Assembly (NCBI GenBank): GCA_949752735.1
Contig: OX457053.1
Coordinates: 26,215,797 to 26,279,796 of the forward strand
Reading direction: 5' to 3'
Length of the DNA stretch: 64,000 bases
Origin: Lumbricus terrestris
Taxonomy: Eukaryota > Annelida > Clitellata > Crassiclitellata > Lumbricidae
Part shown: positions 1-10,501 of the stretch, piece after piece
Numbering within the stretch: the first letter of the stretch is position 1
Layout of the letters: each line of letters begins with the position of its first letter
Program-made: the position numbers and the translations under genes
The notes under the pieces: generated by a model
Told to the model about the DNA's origin: nothing
The model's input: only the letters and a program-made list of their open reading frames with translations
Databases searched by the model: none

Positions 1-446
1 CGTTTTTTACCGTTTTTTATTTTCTTTTCATCGTTTTTTACATCTATGAATCTATCCATCCATCAATAAAATAACAACAGGAATGTCCTAATCGATATGA
101 ACAAAAGCACTATAATCACTGTATACCGTTAGTCGGAAGTCTATTGTCTTCCATCGATTGTCTGCCAGAGGAACCGACGATGATTGACTGCAATGCTGCT
201 GCTGCCGCTGAGTTGCTATTGTTTCCTGCCTCAGCAGCAGCAGCCGATGACGTCATGAGTGGAGAAGTGATGAAGTCATCGATATCTTCATCTCTCAGTC
301 GTTCATCCGACCGAACAAAGATGCGGATGACATCGCGATAGGAACGAGCTGTCTTCAGCCGCCGCCGGAACTCACCCGCTGCAACCGGTTCCACCCGCAT
401 TCTCTGCACAGACGAACACACATTGTATTGTATTGCATTGTATTGT
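1..446. other. No gene seen; trinucleotide-rich spacer
   Basis: T-rich start, then a stretch around 185-245 rich in CTG/CAG triplets, which keeps frames open on both strands without looking like a protein. From about 418 to 446 there is a short TATTG-type pentamer run that abuts the LINE 3' end starting at 447. No splice-flanked coding segment was recognised. Confidence 0.5.
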
Positions 447-993
447 ATATGACCATTTATATAGCGCCTTAAAAAGAATCTCACGAAGGCGCTTAACGTA
501 GCTACCCAACAGATCTAAACAGATGCGATTTATGAGATTTAGAAAATGTTTCCTGAGATGCATTCGGTGCAATGTTACGAATTGTCAATGGAAGACAGTT
601 CCAGTATGAAGGGCCAATGCATGAAAATGCACGGCGAGCCCGCATCGAAGTACGAGAGCGAGGAACCATCAGGTCCCCACGAGTAGAGGAGCGCAAGGAT
701 CGACGACCTGACTGGCTGGAGACGGGAATGCAGAGCTCCATAATGTACGCTGGGGCAGCACAGACCATGGATGCTCGTCCCATAATAATGATCTTGAATG
801 CGATCCTATCTTCAACCTGGAGCCAATGCAACGTATCTCGCATATAGATGGAAATATGCGAGAATTTTGGGAGATTGGCGACGACTCGGGCAGCGCAGTT
901 GAGGACGGACTGAAGTTGTCGTATCCGGAACTTTGGGAGACCCGCTACATTGTAGCGAGTCTCATTGATACATTGTATTGTATTGCATCGCAT
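447..993 (-). mobile_element. LINE 3' end with C-terminal ORF2 remnant (family A)
   Basis: On the minus strand 993-502 reads as about 163 codons of the C-terminal tail of a CR1/L2/Jockey-like reverse transcriptase ORF. Visible hallmarks are the NCAARVV segment, the TLHWLQVEDRIAFKI segment, a VPRSRT segment and the terminal SCIGPSYWNCLPLTIR block (the usual AGPxLWNxLP box). The 3' UTR follows to 447 with the recurring GCGCC...TATATAAATGGTC end and runs straight into a pentamer microsatellite. The 5' part is absent, as expected from incomplete target-primed reverse transcription. Closely similar 3' ends occur at 1531-1600 and 53,275-53,400. Confidence 0.8.
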
Positions 994-1124
994 TTATTGT
1001 GGGACACAATAAATGCAATTTTTAGCGTGGGACACATACGGGCATTGACCCAGGTTGTCCTTCATGACTCTCTCCCAATATTCTCTTCAATCAGACAAGG
1101 TGGTCTAGCTGCTTCAAGATGTTA

Positions 1125-1256
1125 ATGGTATGGAGCAGACCTGCTGACCAGACCGGTTGAAGCTGGGCAACATGACGCGAGACAGACTCAGACAGAGAGT
1201 GGCGTCGGACTCCTACGGGCATCGAGCCCAAGGATTTTGATGACGATGATGATTAT
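1125..1256 (+). mobile_element. Possible LINE 3' end ending in a GAT run
   Basis: The segment reads as a decayed LINE C-terminus (R-rich, SPRIL-type ending) followed by a GATGACGATGATGATTATT tail, a form often seen at LINE 3' ends. Frame is broken and identification is weak. Confidence 0.35.
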
Positions 1257-1530
1257 TGTACTATACTGTTCTGTGTAGTATTGTATTGTATTGTACTGTA
1301 TTGTATTGCATTGTATTGCATTGCATTGCATTGTATTGCATTGTATTGTATTGTATTGCATTGTATTTATTGTATTTATTATATTTTATTGCACTGTATT
1401 GTACTGTACTGTACCGTATTGAATCGTATCGTATTGTATTGCATTGCATTTCATCGTAGTGTATCGTATCGTATTGTAATGTATCGTATCGTATTGTAAT
1501 GTATTGTATCGTATTGTATTGTATTGTTAT
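1256..1530. repeat. TATTG/TATTGCA pentamer microsatellite
   Basis: About 275 bp of imperfect TATTG units with interspersed C substitutions. Both strands stay open in several frames because pentamers rotate through all frames, giving repetitive Cys/Ile/Leu/Tyr or Tyr/Asn/Thr peptides that are not genes. It directly abuts a LINE family A 3' end at 1531, so it is best explained as an expanded LINE tail. Confidence 0.9.
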
Positions 1531-1600
1531 AGGATCTGACCATTTATAAAGCGCTTCTCGCAGCAAAAGCCTTTCAAAATTGAAACAATTTGTTAATTAA
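1531..1600 (-). mobile_element. LINE family A 3' end fragment
   Basis: Contains the GACCATTTATAAAGCGCTT signature of the 3' UTR seen at 447-495 and 53,277-53,325, in the same orientation. Only the terminal tens of bases are present. Confidence 0.5.
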
Positions 1601-2081
1601 ATAAAATTCTTAAATTACAAACTCACTCACCAACTCACGCACTTACTAGCTGATTCAGGCACTATTTCAATCAAATAAATTAAAGGGACCCCCTTGTGCT
1701 TTTATGCATACCCCTCCCCACCCCCCCCACCCCACTGATCGACCCCCGTGTCCTTTTTCATCGTGTTAGGCCGCCCACTTATAAAAACAGGTGCGCCTGG
1801 ATTTTCTCAGAACATCAAAAGACAGAAATCAATCCGAGCACAGTTCGATCACAAGGCTGTTCCTTATCATGCCAAGAACGCAGTAATTCTTTCCTATCGA
1901 TAAACGATTGCTTAGACGCGGTGCACATGAGGTTTGCTGTGCCACCCACACTTAGCGGCTCCTTGTACTACGACTCTCCGGAGATATCAACCTGCTTTCT
2001 TCGATTACCAACAATTATTTTGTGCTCTGCAAAAACGTGCATTCAATATAACACCGTACGTCTAAGCTTTTACACATAATA

Positions 2082-2124
<43 letters not shown>

Positions 2125-2426
2125 AACAGATGTCTCGCAAAAATCTACCCCTAATGTGGTCGAACGGTCATAGATATCATATATGTCTGGTAAGTATCAA
2201 CAGTAGTCGAGAGACAGATGCGAGCCACATAAGTTTTATAAACGAAAGAAAAAAATCTGGTTGTATAGCTTGCTTGACCTATAGCCAATGCTTTGAACAT
2301 CTACTTAACTTATTAAGGCTCACATGTTTGGTTAGTGATGTGCGCTGCTTTAGTAGGCCTATTTGAAGCGCATTACGTACTGTGATATGTTGACATTTTC
2401 TATAATTCGCTCAAATCCTACTTTTA
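1601..2426. other. No gene seen; includes (TA)n
   Basis: Unremarkable sequence with a C-rich patch near 1710-1735 and a (TA)n microsatellite at about 2076-2122. The 127-codon plus frame at 1696-2079 shows no family resemblance or splice context. Confidence 0.5.
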
Positions 2427-2670
2427 GCTGTGGCTGAACAGGGAGCGCCTCTCAGTGGCGTAGGCAAGGGGGGTTTCGGGGGTTAAACCCCCCCATTGGC
2501 TCCGGGGAAAAAGTTTTTTATGGTTATTTTCCATTTAAGCAAGAAAAAATAGCAAAAAACAGGGTTTCCGGCCATAAACCCCCCCATGAAAAATTCCTGG
2601 CTACGCCACTGCCGCCTCTGATTAGCTCTCTTTAAGAGACGCTATACAAATTTTCGGAATAATTAATGAA
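2427..2670 (+). mobile_element. LINE family B 3' end, split by a MITE
   Basis: Joining 2427-2452 to 2620-2670 gives the family B 3' end seen intact at 51,265-51,350 (TAGCTGTGGCTG...GGGAGCGCCTCTGA...CGCTATA). The 159-bp MITE at 2453-2611 interrupts it exactly in the conserved GCGCCTCT, which is duplicated on both sides. Confidence 0.6.
2453..2611. mobile_element. MITE, CAGTGGCGTAG terminal repeats, 8-bp TSD
   Basis: Begins CAGTGGCGTAGGC and ends GGCTACGCCACTG, inverted copies of each other. Flanks GCGCCTCT and CCGCCTCT match at 7 of 8 positions, as expected for an hAT-type 8-bp duplication. Interior is G-run plus C-run with no coding capacity. Related copies: 17,912-18,164, 22,518-22,782 and 56,533-56,809. 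Confidence 0.8.
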
Positions 2671-2689
2671 TAAATATAGGCCGGTCCTA

Positions 2690-3905
2690 CACAGGATGGG
2701 CTATAAAAGACCCCCAAGGTTTTCGCCAATATCTTGGTCTGTCAGAAGTAAGAATTTTTAAATATTTTATAGACTTAGAGACAATTCATATTTGCACATG
2801 ATGGCCAGATTTCATTAAAATATCTCAAACAGAACAAAATTTATACAACTTTTAGTGAGACTACCCACTGTTTTTAACGATTGAAAAACATAATGCAGCA
2901 GAAAGTAACAAAAAACCGATTTCATTAAGTAACATCTCAAATAATTGATGTTAAATGAACTTGTTATTGACAGAAAAATCATCATTATCATTATTCTTTA
3001 GAAAATAAACAGATTTCAGCATAGCAGCACGTCGCTGCGATATGATTTAGAAAAATGACTTTGAAGTTGGTAGATAAAGAATTTTTCAGATTACTAATTT
3101 TTTATTAAAACAATAAAATTGAAATAATTTCTATTAAATTAAAATGGCCAGGGTGTATTCAAATGTGTATTCATACACTTCATGAGCAAGGTCTTGGAGG
3201 TAAAGCTATAGGCCCTAATCGCAGCTTACTCTGATAAACAGTGATTGCAAAGAAATGAAGAGCTAAATAATTATTGAGAGTTAAGAATTGTGTCATTGAT
3301 CAAAGGAGATCGGCTCAACGTCAATATTGTTGTAATGGTTTCATTGAGAAGAACCAATGGTCCCAAATATCCGGATTTGAACCCGATGAACATCAACGGT
3401 GAAGAGCTATGCTGGAGAAATGCCACAATCTGCAGCCAAAACAAAGAGCGATAAGAGAACGAAAATTGATAGTCGCATTGGAGTTGACATGGGAAGATTT
3501 ACCTCTGACCCTCTGGGACACATCACCGAGGCCATCAAGAACTGTGCAAAAAGATCCATAACAAGTTTGGGCCCTGGTCGTGGACACATTGAACACAAGT
3601 TGTGAAGTAGGGCCTAAAGGGCCTATACTATCATGTTTATGTGATGAAAATTATTTGAGATGAGACTTGCGAAAATCGCTCTTTTGTTATTTTTTGTATT
3701 GTGTGTTTGAATCGTTAAAAACAGTGGGTGGTCTCACTAAAAGTGATATAACTTTTGTTCTGTTTTAAACATTTTGGTGAAATACCGTACGGTCAATAAA
3801 CGTAAATATGAATTGCCTTTAAGCCTGTAAAATTTGATTTAAAAATTCTTACTTCTGGCCAGTATATTGGCAAAAAAGTAGGTAACTTTTGATGGCCCAC
3901 CATGA
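2690..3905 (+). mobile_element. Tc1/mariner-like relic with ~250-bp inverted repeats
   Basis: Sequence from about 2690 to 2950 reappears inverted from about 3640 to 3905, for example CAGAAGTAAGAATTTTTAAA, GTGAGACYACCCACTG and CATCTCAAATAATT. Long inverted repeats bracketing a decayed transposase are typical of the IR/DR subgroup of Tc1/mariner. Total about 1.2 kb. The termini read GGGCTATAAAAG and, inverted, GGGCCATCAAAAG. Confidence 0.75.
3140..3605 (+). pseudogene. Tc1/mariner transposase remnant
   Basis: Broken frames retain the N-terminal helix-turn-helix-like segment TLHEQGLGGKAIG near 3174-3212, a YPDLNPMN segment near 3370-3390 (the usual SPDLNPIE region before the last catalytic acidic residue) and a C-terminal GRGHIEHK ending near 3580-3600. 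The middle with the other catalytic residues is missing and several stops intervene, so it cannot encode an active transposase. Confidence 0.65.
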
Positions 3906-3931
3906 ATTATGTTTGCGTGTATATGTGTGGG

Positions 3932-3963
<32 letters not shown>

Positions 3964-4300
3964 CACCCACACACATATATATAGTTATATACCCATATAT
4001 ATATATATGCGTATATAGTTAAGGGCTCGCGGGTAGATCAATCTACAGTGCAAGGCGGACGAATTTTGTCCTAATCACCTTAACATACATGTAGGTCCAG
4101 CAGACTCATGCACTATCGCGTTGTCCGCCGACTTCAAAACCCATTATCTGTCCCTTAATGCATTCTATAAGTTTCATATTTGCTAGATAACCATATATAG
4201 TTACACACATATATAGGCCTATACATATACATACACACCCATATATATATATAATTATATATATGACTATATACCTATATATATATGAATCTTATCTTCC
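3906..4300. repeat. AT-rich dinucleotide and palindromic repeats
   Basis: Interrupted (TA)n and (CA)n tracts at about 3930-4010 and 4195-4290 enclose a segment (4020-4150) with GGCGGAC and, inverted, GTCCGCC arms. No coding evidence. Confidence 0.6.
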
Positions 4301-4527
4301 GGAGCGGAACATAAGAACCAGACTTTATCGAACGTACATGTATGTACATGTACATGTATACGTGTATTGGAAGATGAAAAGAGATCTGATATTGCATCCG
4401 CAGAACTTTCCAATAAGAGCGGTGACGATGGAGCAGGTGCCCGATTGACTCTCACGCTGCTGCTATGCTGTTCTATACTGTTCAGTATCGTGCCACCCAC
4501 TCTGCTCTCTGCAACCTGTATAGGCTA

Positions 4528-4871
4528 CAAGGCCGTAGCCAGGATTTTATTTCGGGGGGGGGGGTGTTTTCCCGACTTTTTCTAAAGGGCGAAATTTCCT
4601 GACGACCTTTTTTAGTCGTTGAAATTTCTGACGGCCTTTATTTTTAGTCATCGCCTGCTTTTCTAACCTTTTTGGCTCCTAATACGTTCACGGAGGTGAG
4701 AAACAAACCACTATTTGACGCGATTTTCAACTATTTTCTGCTCGAAGTTACATTGCACACTGTAGTTCTTACATCATGTGAGCACTAGTAAATGCATTAT
4801 TTCATTTTTACATTATTTCATTTCGAGGGGTGCATGTTCAAATACCCAAAACACCCGTAGCTACGGCCTTG
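4528..4871. mobile_element. MITE, CAAGGCCGTAG terminal repeats
   Basis: Starts CAAGGCCGTAGCCAGG and ends GTAGCTACGGCCTTG. Carries the shared internal motif of the clan (GACC-T6-AGTCGT) near 4600-4620 and 4640-4655. Flanks do not show a clean 8-bp duplication. Relatives: 8,947-9,223, 18,537-18,882 and 20,262-21,114. Confidence 0.75.
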
Positions 4872-5134
4872 ACCCTGTAAGACACACTTCCTCTCCTCTT
4901 TCCTGTTCTCATCCTCCAAGTAGGCCTAACTATTGTCCGCCTCTTTTTTTCATCTAGGCTACTTCCGTTTCGTATTCCTCTTTCTCAATCGTCCGATGAA
5001 ATCCTACTCCCATTCGTTTATTCAAATTCCAATTTTGCTTCTTCCTTTTCCTTCAGTTTCCTTTGATCATTTCTCCCTCATATGCTCCACCTCAAAATAA
5101 CACTTCGTTTTTTTCTCTATCATTTCTCAAATTT
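4872..5134. other. No gene seen
   Basis: Pyrimidine-rich spacer without recognisable genes or repeats. Confidence 0.4.
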
Positions 5135-5256
5135 TCTTTGCCAAATCAAAGAAAAATTACGAGGTCCCTACGCGGTGACGGGTTGGATTCGAACCTGCAA
5201 CCCTCCGATTGCAAGGCAACGAACATACCCACTACACCACCGCGCCCCACATGTAG
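5135..5256 (-). mobile_element. tRNA-derived SINE, head portion
   Basis: Minus strand reads GGGGCGCGGTGGTGTAGTGG (box A-like TGGTGTAGTGG) through the box B-like GGTTCGAATCC, then the CGTAGGGACCT body. The LINE-like tail is missing. Same family as 17,608-17,830. Confidence 0.75.
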
Positions 5257-6082
5257 GCTACTGTGTAGGTCTCTGTCTGCCTATGTAAGACTAAGTATGA
5301 ACATGTATAGGCTATACATGCAATATTTCAAGCTGCTGTCCTCTGTTACTGTAGCAGTGTAGCTCCGAATACAGCTATTTGGCCTATATATGCCCATAGT
5401 CCGAATTCCATTATCATAAACACCATATAGTTATTGGTTTCGTTTTTAACGTCTGCCAACGCGAACACCGAAATGATGTTTCTGTCGTCGGAAAACACTC
5501 AAAAGTATCTAAGCAAGAGCAAGTGCATCCCTTTTGCTTTGACTTTGCCGTTTTTATTAGGTGTTAACCGCATCCTTAGCGACACATTGCACATAGCCCA
5601 ACGCAAACGCGTCATAAATGGCAGTAGAGTTTGGCTCACAAACAGCTTTGGTTTCAACGTAAAAATTCTCTCAGACTTTTGGCATATTAGGCTATAGTCG
5701 GCGATCTATTTCCACGACATTAGGCTCAGGATTCCGAACTCGAAGTTCTGATTGAAAAAACGCTTAATGTCTGTGTATTGAATAGCGGTTCATTTTATAC
5801 GTCTGACGGAAATTTATGAGCCTTAGGAATCGTTCGGCGCTACCTGTCTGTTGGTACGATGTGCCACGACCTTTCTGCACATAGATTCTGCAATTTTTTT
5901 TAACGAATATCGGCTTAAATTTAATAGACGTACGTGGGTCCAAATTTCAGTCCAAAACACTGATGCGTGTGAAGAAAAATAGTTGGCGAATAGTGTACCG
6001 AATAAGGTCCAGTTTAAAGAAATTTCAACCTACATGTAGTCAAACTTTGAATCAAAAGAGGTCAATACGACTGAATATTGAA
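5257..6082. other. No gene seen
   Basis: AT-rich sequence. The 87-codon plus frame at 5434-5697 has no recognisable domain and no splice context. Nothing else was recognised. Confidence 0.4.
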
Positions 6083-6134
6083 TATATTATGTATTTGGGT
6101 ATGTGCACACGCACATACCCAAATACATAATATA
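6083..6134. repeat. Perfect 24-bp inverted repeat, 4-nt loop
   Basis: Positions 6083-6106 are the exact reverse complement of 6111-6134, separated by ACAC. Arms begin TATATTATGTATTTGGG. Not a known terminator in animals. It could be a miniature palindromic element or a small-RNA hairpin. Confidence 0.9.
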
Positions 6135-6339
6135 AACATGCATAGCCTACATGTATGTAGACTAATGTAGGCTATGTAATTGAAGGGCTTACTTATGTTT
6201 TATGCATCTCCAAGGGCATCTCAAAGTCGCTGTGACCTGGTTGTCTATGGGGATTTAAACAGATGTACTTCAACAGAAACGCATGTAACTCGATCCACGT
6301 AGTTGCTTTATTAGCTCATAATTATGACTCTATAGAGGG

Positions 6340-6880
6340 TAACGGCCCGCTATTCCGAGGGTCCACTGTTCCGAAGGTTCACTATTCCGAATATCCGCTA
6401 TATTTTGTTCGTTATCCTTGGTAGTTAGGGTTACTGTGGGTTAGGGTTGGGGTTAGGGCGGGTTAGGGTTGGGTGGGTTTGGATTAGGTTTATGGTTAGG
6501 GTTAGGATTGGGAGGGTTATGGTTATGGTTGGGGTGGGTTAGGGTCATGGTTAGGGCTGGGGTAAGTTAGGGTATAGGTTTAGGGTTATGGTTAGGGTTG
6601 GGGTGAGTTAGGGTTATAGTTAGTTTTAGGGTTAGGTTTAGGGTTCGGAACAGTGGACTGGAATCGGGAGCATCTTTTAGTAGTTTCCTTAACGAGGTGC
6701 TATATAAGTACTTGTGGGGCGCGGTGGTCTAGTGGGTTTGTTCGCTGCCTTGCAGCCGGAGGGTTGCAGGTTCAAATCCACCTCAAGTTATAGTTAGTTT
6801 TAGGGTTAGGGTTCGGAACAGTGGACCTTCGGAATAGTGGACCCTCGGAATAGTGCACATTCCGAGGGACCCAAACCCTC
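6340..6880. repeat. Degenerate TTAGGG-like array inside inverted repeats
   Basis: 6420-6640 is made of GGTTAGGG, GGTTATGG, GGTTGGGG variants. It is bracketed by a left block (about 6349-6405, ATTCCGAGGGTCCACTGTTC) and its inverted counterpart (about 6804-6865, GAACAGTGGACC...CTCGGAATAGTG). A short direct repeat containing GTTATAGTTAGTTTTAGGG occurs near 6610 and 6787, flanking a SINE head. Unit variation argues against a functional telomere. Confidence 0.8.
6714..6789 (+). mobile_element. tRNA-derived SINE head within the TTAGGG-like element
   Basis: GGGGCGCGGTGGTCTAGTGG through GGTTCAAATCCACCTCAAG, i.e. box A and box B of the main SINE, without body or tail. Confidence 0.7.
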
Positions 6881-7624
6881 TAGAGACGCGACAAGAGCAC
6901 AATATATACTAGGCCTATAGGCCCTATAGGTATTTCAACAATAATCCTCCATTTTATTTCTCCAACACAGAGACGGATGAAGAAACAACCATCCAAAAAA
7001 CACTATTGATCGGTAAACCGCTTCGGAAGGATTGGTCCATCTGTGTCTAAACACAAAGCTCAAAGAACATACATATATACAATTATACATGTATTGCATT
7101 TGGACCAGTTGCTGACTTTTTCCAAACTTCTACAGTAACAAAATGGCAGCCAGGGATCGTGCATCATCTGTTCATGCTGTATAGGGACTAGCCATCTGTT
7201 CATGCTGTACAGGGACTTGCTATCACTTGTTCATTCCGGAAAACACAGATGAGCACTGGGAAACAAATCAACGACGACAGCAGCTATTTAAAAATATGTT
7301 AACATGATGGAATATACATTTATACATTTATATATTTATGCATATATAATATAATATATATATATGCACATATATAATATATGTATATATAAACTATGCG
7401 TTGTGATCTTGATAAGATATATCCGAATAGAGTCGAACTACGCCATTTTCTTCTTTTTGTAGGCTGTTTAGTCCTTGTAGGTGTAAAGCATTAGGCCTCA
7501 ATGCCTCATAGTGGCTGAGGCGCCAAGCAGGTTATCTTATGCCGACAACCCCAAGTCGCATCTGTTTGGGTCAGTGTGATAGAGGGTGAGACAAGGACGT
7601 GGGTATACGCTGATGCTAGGCCAT
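6881..7624. other. No gene seen
   Basis: Contains a ~30-bp direct duplication (CATCTGTTCATGCTGTA...GGGACT, 7166-7217) and an AT microsatellite at about 7313-7395. No coding evidence. Confidence 0.4.
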
Positions 7625-7940
7625 TCAGTTAAGGACTGACGGAATATATGAAAGAAGGGAGGAAGGATGGAAAGAAGATGTCAAGGAAGAGAAGAAGGGA
7701 AGGCAGGAAGGAGGGAGGAAAGACGGAATAGATGGAAGATGGAATAGATGAGGGACAGAAGGAATGACGACTTAAATAAAGGAGACGTAGAAGGAAGGAA
7801 AACTGAAGGAACGAAGATAGGCGAGAAGGCAGAACAAGAGGGAAGAAGGCGGGGAAGGAATGAAGCAAGGAAGAAAGAAGGGAAAAGACACGAGGAAAGG
7901 AAGACAAGACACGAAGATAGGAAGAATGAGAGAATAAAGG
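7625..7940. repeat. GAAGG-type purine-rich low-complexity tract
   Basis: About 300 bp of AAGGAAGG/GAAAG-like purine runs. The Ser/Phe/Leu-rich minus frame and the Lys/Glu/Arg-rich plus frame reflect composition, not a gene. Confidence 0.75.
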
Positions 7941-7987
7941 ATTATTTCTCTGTTGGCATTGCTTATCTATAAAGTACCATTGCGTCT

Positions 7988-8025
<38 letters not shown>

Positions 8026-8029
<4 letters not shown>

Positions 8030-8274
8030 ACAATCCATGAAAAGGTACCAAGTCTTAGTAATGGAGTTAGAGCTACCACAACATAGGTAAATTATTACTG
8101 GACAGAATATAAAAAAATGAAGTTAATATCTTCTCAATTTCCAAAGATATCCGGATTCACACGACATATGAATTAATCGTTACGAAAAGTAAAAAATAGA
8201 CCCCAACGTCCTTTCAGGCTGGTTTCTGGGGAAACTGTGAACTAAGACTTGGTACCTTTTCTTGGATCGTGACA
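8026..8274. mobile_element. MITE with ~33-bp inverted repeats inside a (TA)n tract
   Basis: TGTCACAATCCATGAAAAGG...AAGTCTTAG at the left is matched by the inverted CTAAGACTTGGTACC...GGATCGTGACA at the right. It splits a (TA)n microsatellite (about 7990-8025 and 8275-8300), consistent with insertion at TA by a Tc1/mariner-type transposase. No coding capacity in about 250 bp. Confidence 0.8.
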
Positions 8275-8299
8275 CATATATATATATATATATATATAT

Positions 8300-8946
8300 T
8301 GTTTCAGCCAGCCTACCTTACTATTACTTAAGTTAAACCCCATCCGTTAGTCTGAACTCCATTGGTCCTCAACCGATCAGCAAACACGAGGAAAACACCT
8401 AAATTCTGCTGATTCGATTATCCTCCATCATTTTTTTTAATTATACGGACGAAGGCGACGATTTTAAATACATTGTTTCATTTTAATGCACATGCTCAAT
8501 AATGTTCCTCGCTGCGCAAGAGTCACCTCCCAGCATCACAAAAGCGGGACATTGTTTTGTCTGCGTAAACAAATCAACTTTGACTAGATCGCCTGTCAAA
8601 ACTATTTGAAAGACGTCAATTCCACAGTGTTTAATATTGGCTCAGCAAGTGGGCCATCTGTAACAACGAACTAAATTTTGGCAAAGATAGTCCTTAACCA
8701 CAAATTAATGGCAATGATGCGTAGCAGCTTACTGCAGCGTGTATACTGTAGCGTGTGGTTACCAAGGGGAACCTTTGAACCCGCTCAATGATGAATAAGA
8801 AATCGCGAAAATAAATGACAGATGATGTAAGCTATAACGATCACCGTTAAATATTGCAAAGCCATTGCCAGCACTTCAAATCCTCTGATTCAATTGGCCA
8901 AGGAACGCGAAGTGGCATTCAGCCTTTGAGTGCCTGACCTTGAAGT
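8300..8946. other. No gene seen
   Basis: Mixed-composition spacer with no repeats or coding exons that I recognise. Confidence 0.4.
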
Positions 8947-9223
8947 CAAGACCATGGCTAGGGGTTTAGGGTGTTTGAACACACCCACCCCCAAATGAAA
9001 TAGTGCAGAAATGAAATAATGCATTTACTATATAGCATACGATGTAAGAACTGAGACTCCTAGTTCAATGTGATATTTTACCGTAAGCTTAGATTAGATC
9101 CAACACCGCTATGAGAGTTCACGACGCGCTTCTCCAAACCCCTTAGTCAGTTGATACGGTTCGTTGTCGGCATTCTCAAGGACTGGGTAAATCCCCCCAG
9201 ACAAAATCCTGGCTACGGCCTTG
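8947..9223. mobile_element. MITE, CAAGGCCGTAG family, eroded left end
   Basis: Left end CAAGACCATGGCTAGGGG, right end ATCCTGGCTACGGCCTTG. Flanks CTTGAAGT and CTTGAGGC agree at 6 of 8 positions. Confidence 0.65.
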
Positions 9224-9273
9224 CTTGAGGCCACTACCATTCGCAATATGCATGACAAAAGATGGCCTCTGTC

Positions 9274-9475
9274 ATCATAACATAACATAACATAACATAG
9301 CATAACATAACATTGCATAGCATAACACAACATGACATAACACCATAACATAACATAGCATAACACAACATAACATAACATAACATTGCATAGCATAACA
9401 TAACATAACACAACACAACATAGCATAACATAACATAACACAGCACAACATAACGCAACATAACATAAGATAACA
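9274..9475. repeat. CATAA pentamer microsatellite
   Basis: About 200 bp of ACATA/ACACA/GCATA pentamers. Minus frames read as Cys/Tyr/Val/Met/Leu-rich peptides purely from the repeat. Confidence 0.9.
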
Positions 9476-9540
9476 AGCGTGGTTCAGAAGACGCTGCATG
9501 GGTCTGTGTTAGAACAACTGCAAATTAACCTGCGACACTC

Positions 9541-9724
9541 AATTGCGACGCCCATTTTCTCCTATCTTCCTCTCAAGCGCTGTGCATCGAGACAGTGCAG
9601 CTGTCTGCCATCTAAACCGTTCCACAATTCTATAACTCTAGCACTGAAGAATTTCTGTTCTAATGTTCCTTCCGGCTTCTTAAACAATAATTTGTACTTG
9701 CGACCCCCGAACTGCTTTGTTTGA
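9541..9724 (-). mobile_element. LINE C-terminal remnant
   Basis: Minus strand from about 9724 reads YKLLFKK, then FFSARVIELWNGLD, the conserved FFxxRVxxxWNxLP box at the end of many non-LTR retrotransposon ORFs, followed closely by a stop. Short, 5'-truncated. Confidence 0.55.
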
Positions 9725-10249
9725 TGCTAATTCAAAAAACTTCTCCCCATAATTGTAATCTCGGCATTTTCACAGTGCCCAAGCAGCACAATGGCGGGAA
9801 CGAAGTTATCCGCAGGGCTTAGTCAAAATATAACCGATCGGGAGAGGGGTATGATGATATCGGTTCCACATCACAACCCAAAGTCAGACAGTCAGACGGT
9901 TGTATAGGCGGATGGTGCTTAAAGTTGAAGTGGTCAGGACTCAGGAATGAAATGTGATGTAAATGTTCGAGAATTTCTCAGCGCCCACAAAGTCACGTCA
10001 GGGAGACAAGCTTATTCACCGGAAAGCTAGAATCGGATTAGTGAAAACGCTTTCAGTTTTCAATGAAAGGCCTGTGATGAGAATTAACAGCAAGAGGTGA
10101 TGTATCGTGAATTCGTATATATGATTAGTTATATTACATTCGCCGTTGTATACATAATACTGTCTTCTGGTCTGGCTAATGAGGCTCCAAAGTCAGTCTG
10201 AGAGGAAGGGTGAGTTGACAAGGCCAAGCCCTACAGCAGAATTTCAGCC
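9725..10249. other. No gene seen
   Basis: Spacer without recognisable repeats or genes. Confidence 0.4.
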
Positions 10250-10415
10250 AGTTGAGAAAGAAGATGAGGAGGACGAGAAAGATGAGGACGAGGACGAGGA
10301 TGAGGAGGAGGACGACGAGGAGGACGAGGAGGAGGAGGAGGACGATGAAGAGAACGAGGAGGAGGAGGAGAACGAGGAGGAGGAGGACGAGAGGGAGGAG
10401 GAGGAGGAGGAACAG
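10250..10415. repeat. GAG/GAC trinucleotide tract
   Basis: About 165 bp of GAGGAGGAC-type triplets. The Asp/Glu-rich plus frame (10,179-10,457) and the Leu/Val-rich minus frame are composition-driven. An acidic coding exon is not excluded, but nothing else supports one. Confidence 0.8.
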
Positions 10416-10501
10416 GTCGACACTAATCAGATGGATCTTGTCAGAGTTCAGTTCTGACAGCACCCTTTATGCACCCACGAGGAGTAGAATAGAATAACAA
10501 A

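Noticed and set aside
1256..1566. Open frames of 70-100 codons on both strands rich in Cys/Ile/Tyr
   Set aside because: They follow from a pentamer microsatellite rotating through frames; no non-repetitive coding sequence.
6410..6640. Chromosome end or fused telomere
   Set aside because: Units vary heavily, the array is only ~220 bp and is enclosed by inverted repeats like a mobile element.
7629..7972. Ser/Leu/Phe-rich and Lys/Glu/Arg-rich ORFs on opposite strands
   Set aside because: Both derive from one purine-rich low-complexity tract.
9109..9499. Cys/Met/Leu/Val-rich minus-strand ORFs resembling membrane proteins
   Set aside because: Pure CATAA-type microsatellite translation.
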